A stretch of DNA of 8,158 nt, from positions 1 to 8,158 of the forward strand of contig JAHDBO010000084.1 of NCBI GenBank assembly GCA_020630355.1, written 5' to 3'. The notes below the pieces were generated by a model, which was not told the DNA's origin, ran no database searches, and worked only from the letters and a program-made list of their open reading frames with translations. The position numbers and the translations under genes were made by a program. Below, in pieces: positions 6,174-8,158 of the stretch. The stretch's first letter is position 1, and every line of letters starts with the position of its first letter. The stretch comes from Saprospiraceae bacterium (GTDB taxonomy: Bacteria > Bacteroidota > Bacteroidia > Chitinophagales > Saprospiraceae).

Positions 6174-6210
6174 AAAAAACCGAACCCTAGGACTAGGATT
6201 CGGTTTTTTT
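6174..6210. terminator. Bidirectional intrinsic terminator between the NlpC/P60 and S8 protease genes
   Basis: CCGAACCCTAG (6180-6190) pairs with CTAGGATTCGG (6193-6203) with a single mismatch, leaving a tight GGAC-type loop. Six A's precede the stem (6174-6179) and seven T's follow it (6204-6210), so a U-tract is present for transcripts from either side. It lies 99 bp after the plus gene and 23 bp after the stop of the minus gene, which is what a shared terminator for convergent genes should look like. Confidence 0.92.
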
Positions 6211-6232
6211 ATATTTCAATTTCAGCGCTTAT

Positions 6233-7885
6233 TTAAGCCCTAGGAGCCTTCTTTTTCACCTTGCGTTTACCTTTTGTACGAGCAGCGATTTCTACTGCTT
6301 TCTTCGCATTGACGATTCCACCTGCTACAGACAGTTTGCCGAAAGCTACTTTTTCGTCTTTTGTACCTGGCTTTATGACTTGGTCATTGTTCTTAACGAC
6401 AGATTGCATCAAGATGTTCTTGATTTGAGCGGAACTCAATTTTGGATAGTAAGAACGCAACATTGCCGCCACACCTGCTACGACAGGAGCAGCCATACTT
6501 GTTCCTTGTAAGTTACGATACTCGTTATCTGGCAAAGTCGAATAAATCGCCATGCCTGGCGCAAACAAGTCTACATTGTTAGTACCATAATTAGAGAATG
6601 GTGCTGCCAAGTTTTCGCCTTTAGCGTGATTCAAAGCACCTACTTCAATCCAAGTTTTCGTTGCACTCTTAGGAGAGAACCAACCTCTCTTTGCATAAGT
6701 ATCCGTCGGGAAATTGCTTTTGCTGTCGATGTCTTTGCCATCGTTACCAGCAGCGTGTACTAGAAGCACATCGTTTTTCACAGCATATTTTACGGCTTTG
6801 TCTACTACGTTTTTATTCCAGCTAAAACTCTTTCCGAAGCTCATATTGATAATACTTGCTCCATTATCTACCGCATAACGGATAGCGTTTGCTACATCTT
6901 TGTCACGCTCATCACCATCTGGCACTGTACGGATAGACATGATTTTCACGTTGCCCGCTACACCGTCCATTCCTACATCGTTATTTCTAACCGCAGCGAT
7001 GATACCAGCCACGTGGGTACCGTGCAGTGCATCTGGCCCTTCTACATCGTTGTTGCCATAGTAACGCTCTGTTTGGTCAGCATAGTTGTCACCAATAATC
7101 GTACGGGTATTCAAATCTGGGTTGTAGTGGTACTTCAACTGTCCTTCAAAATATTCTACCGCTCCGTTCATTCTATCTTGAATCGCTGTCTCCACTTCTG
7201 CAAAGTCCGTTTTCCCCTGTCCAGCAGCCTGCATCAAGAAGGGCAAAGCTTTTTGTACGTCCTCATCTTTTTTATCTGCTGCTTTACCAAGGTTGTCCAT
7301 ATTGAAAGCCTTCGCACCTAGAGATTCTTTCACCTTATCCACCCCTTTCAAAATACCAGCTACATAGTCCAACTGAGATTGTGCTCTTCCCCTGCTTTTT
7401 TCGATTTCATCTTTTACAACCAAGTACTCCGCAAACATCTTGCGCTGCTTCTTGTTCAATCCTTTATCGTTTGAGCGGTCACCGAACATATCCTTATACT
7501 TCTTGTACAAACGAGCAACCTCCAAATTTTCGTGGTTGACGTTTTCCCCATTAGCACCACCAATAAAGTTCCAGCCATTTACATCATCAATGTAACCGTT
7601 TCCGTCGTCATCTTTTCCATTATCAGGGATTTCACCTTTGTTCACCCAAATATTCCCAACCAAATCCTCATGCTCGACATCCACACCAGAATCGATTACC
7701 GCAACGATAACTTCTTCTCCTTGTTTGTCTTTCAAAATCGTTTTGTACACCTCATGAGAACTCACCCCATTGTAACCATCTTTGGAAGCGTCCATGTGGA
7801 ACCAATCTTTTGGCGGTTCTTCTTGTGCGTTCAATTGTACAAATGAAAATAGCATCAAGGCTACCAACAATTTCATTGTTTTCAT
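6233..7885 (-). CDS. Secreted subtilisin-like serine protease (S8 family)
   Basis: The protein has 550 residues with a signal peptide at 1-20 (MKTMKLLVALMLFSFVQLNA). The catalytic triad is complete: Asp65 in VIAVIDSGVD style context (AVIDSGVD), His288 in HGTHVAGIIAA and Ser463 in GTSMAAPVVAG, with oxyanion Asn381 in AAGND. An Asp/Gly/Asn-rich loop, DDDGNGYIDDVNGW (92-105), is typical of bacterial S8 enzymes and may bind calcium. Asp65 and His288 are 223 residues apart, against about 32 in subtilisin. The extra 115-280 is mostly charged helix (KKYKDMFGDRSNDKGLNKKQ and onward). There is no inhibitor-type propeptide before the catalytic domain. The C-terminus is not a T9SS sorting domain but a basic tail (RTKGKRKVKKKAPRA, 536-550). 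It is probably exported by Sec to the periplasm. The true start could be Met4 without changing the signal. I see no full promoter match upstream. Confidence 0.95.
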   Translation of the reverse strand: MKTMKLLVALMLFSFVQLNAQEEPPKDWFHMDASKDGYNGVSSHEVYKTILKDKQGEEVIVAVIDSGVDVEHEDLVGNIWVNKGEIPDNGKDDDGNGYIDDVNGWNFIGGANGENVNHENLEVARLYKKYKDMFGDRSNDKGLNKKQRKMFAEYLVVKDEIEKSRGRAQSQLDYVAGILKGVDKVKESLGAKAFNMDNLGKAADKKDEDVQKALPFLMQAAGQGKTDFAEVETAIQDRMNGAVEYFEGQLKYHYNPDLNTRTIIGDNYADQTERYYGNNDVEGPDALHGTHVAGIIAAVRNNDVGMDGVAGNVKIMSIRTVPDGDERDKDVANAIRYAVDNGASIINMSFGKSFSWNKNVVDKAVKYAVKNDVLLVHAAGNDGKDIDSKSNFPTDTYAKRGWFSPKSATKTWIEVGALNHAKGENLAAPFSNYGTNNVDLFAPGMAIYSTLPDNEYRNLQGTSMAAPVVAGVAAMLRSYYPKLSSAQIKNILMQSVVKNNDQVIKPGTKDEKVAFGKLSVAGGIVNAKKAVEIAARTKGKRKVKKKAPRA

Positions 7886-7921
7886 AAAACGTTATTTTAT
7901 AACTTGGTAATTAATTTTATT

Positions 7922-7994
7922 CTAAAATCAGATTTTAGTAATTAGTATATAGATTATTAGACTAAAAACCATCACTTTATAGCTTTTTGATTTT
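7922..7994. repeat. AT-rich intergenic repeat, copy B, with a 17-bp palindrome
   Basis: AGATTTTAG at 7930-7938 and CACTTTATAGCTTTTTGATT at 7973-7992 correspond in order and orientation to the start and end blocks of the repeat at 6081-6152. The last block differs at two of twenty positions. The middle is diverged and about 6 bp shorter. At its left end CTAAAATC-A-GATTTTAG (7922-7938) is a perfect 8-bp inverted repeat. The repeat occupies most of the 134-bp gap upstream of the S8 protease gene. Confidence 0.5.
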
Positions 7995-8019
7995 GCTAAA
8001 AACGGAAATAGAATAATGT

Positions 8020-8158
8020 CTACTGTTTAAGATGATTGAGAGGTGAAGCTAGAAAAGCTAAACTCTTTGAAAATCTCTTATAAAGCCATTTATCAAAAGG
8101 CACGTGAAAATAGTGTAAATTTTTCAACTCCAAAATTTCAATCGCAGTAAGCTGCTTT
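8020..8158 (-). CDS. Probable C-terminal end of an unidentified gene cut by the right edge
   Basis: Reading leftward from the window edge, one minus frame stays open for 45 codons and stops with TAG at 8020-8022. The peptide has a plausible protein composition (ILELKNLHYFHVPFDKWLYK, then RFSKSLAFLASPLNHLKQ), basic with aromatic and hydrophobic patches. The other two minus frames contain stops nearer the edge. I recognise no family. It may simply be a chance open stretch, since 45 codons without a stop is not rare. Its position, ending just before the intergenic repeat, supports a real gene end. Confidence 0.4.
   Translation of the reverse strand, partial: KQLTAIEILELKNLHYFHVPFDKWLYKRFSKSLAFLASPLNHLKQ

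Noticed and set aside
6233..6280. T9SS C-terminal sorting domain on the S8 protease
   Set aside because: The end of the protein is a Lys/Arg-rich tail without the beta-rich sorting domain or its conserved Gly/Lys motifs.
7013..7846. Plus-strand open frames of about 100 codons opposite the S8 protease
   Set aside because: They are antisense to a full-length, triad-complete protease and have no start context or family resemblance.
1..8158. Defence island or mobile element
   Set aside because: No transposase, integrase, restriction, toxin-antitoxin, reverse transcriptase or nuclease gene is visible. All recognised genes are ordinary chromosomal functions.

Overview
The window looks like chromosomal DNA from a Bacteroidota bacterium, probably of the Saprospiria/Cytophagia type. 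The evidence is a PorP/SprF-family outer-membrane protein (tied to the type IX secretion and gliding apparatus), a Bacteroidota-style M49 lipoprotein peptidase, an ArgH beginning MKLWDKG, promoter matches to the Bacteroidota consensus TTTG-N(17-23)-TAnnTTTG, and no clear Shine-Dalgarno sequences. Base composition is moderately AT-rich. I cannot name the genus.

Layout from left to right: (1) the N-terminal two fifths or so of an M49 (dipeptidyl-peptidase III-like) lipoprotein on the minus strand, running off the left edge; (2) a divergent intergenic region with a good plus-strand promoter; (3) a membrane-anchored GH73 glucosaminidase on plus; (4) argH on minus, convergent with it; (5) an unrecognised single-pass membrane protein on minus; (6) a 93-bp gap that is mostly one imperfect palindrome; (7) a PorP/SprF-family protein on minus; (8) a divergent promoter region; (9) a YkfC-like SH3 plus NlpC/P60 peptidase on plus; (10) an AT-rich intergenic repeat and a bidirectional terminator; (11) a large secreted S8 (subtilisin-like) protease on minus; (12) a second copy of the intergenic repeat; (13) the probable C-terminal end of another minus-strand gene that enters from the right edge.

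No operon is evident. Most neighbours are divergent or convergent, and the only same-strand run is PorP, then the unknown membrane protein, then argH, separated by gaps of 93 and 108 bp. The loose theme is envelope and peptide turnover: two peptidoglycan-directed enzymes (GH73 and NlpC/P60), two exported or lipid-anchored peptidases (S8 and M49) and an outer-membrane T9SS-related component. argH is a housekeeping arginine-biosynthesis gene.

I found no CRISPR array, tRNA, rRNA, insertion sequence, phage gene or recognisable defence cassette. The least-explained items are the 3961-4043 palindrome, the two related intergenic repeats (6081-6152 and 7922-7994), the duplicated argH start context, and the unknown protein at 3285-3959. 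I do not think the window contains a new multi-gene system.
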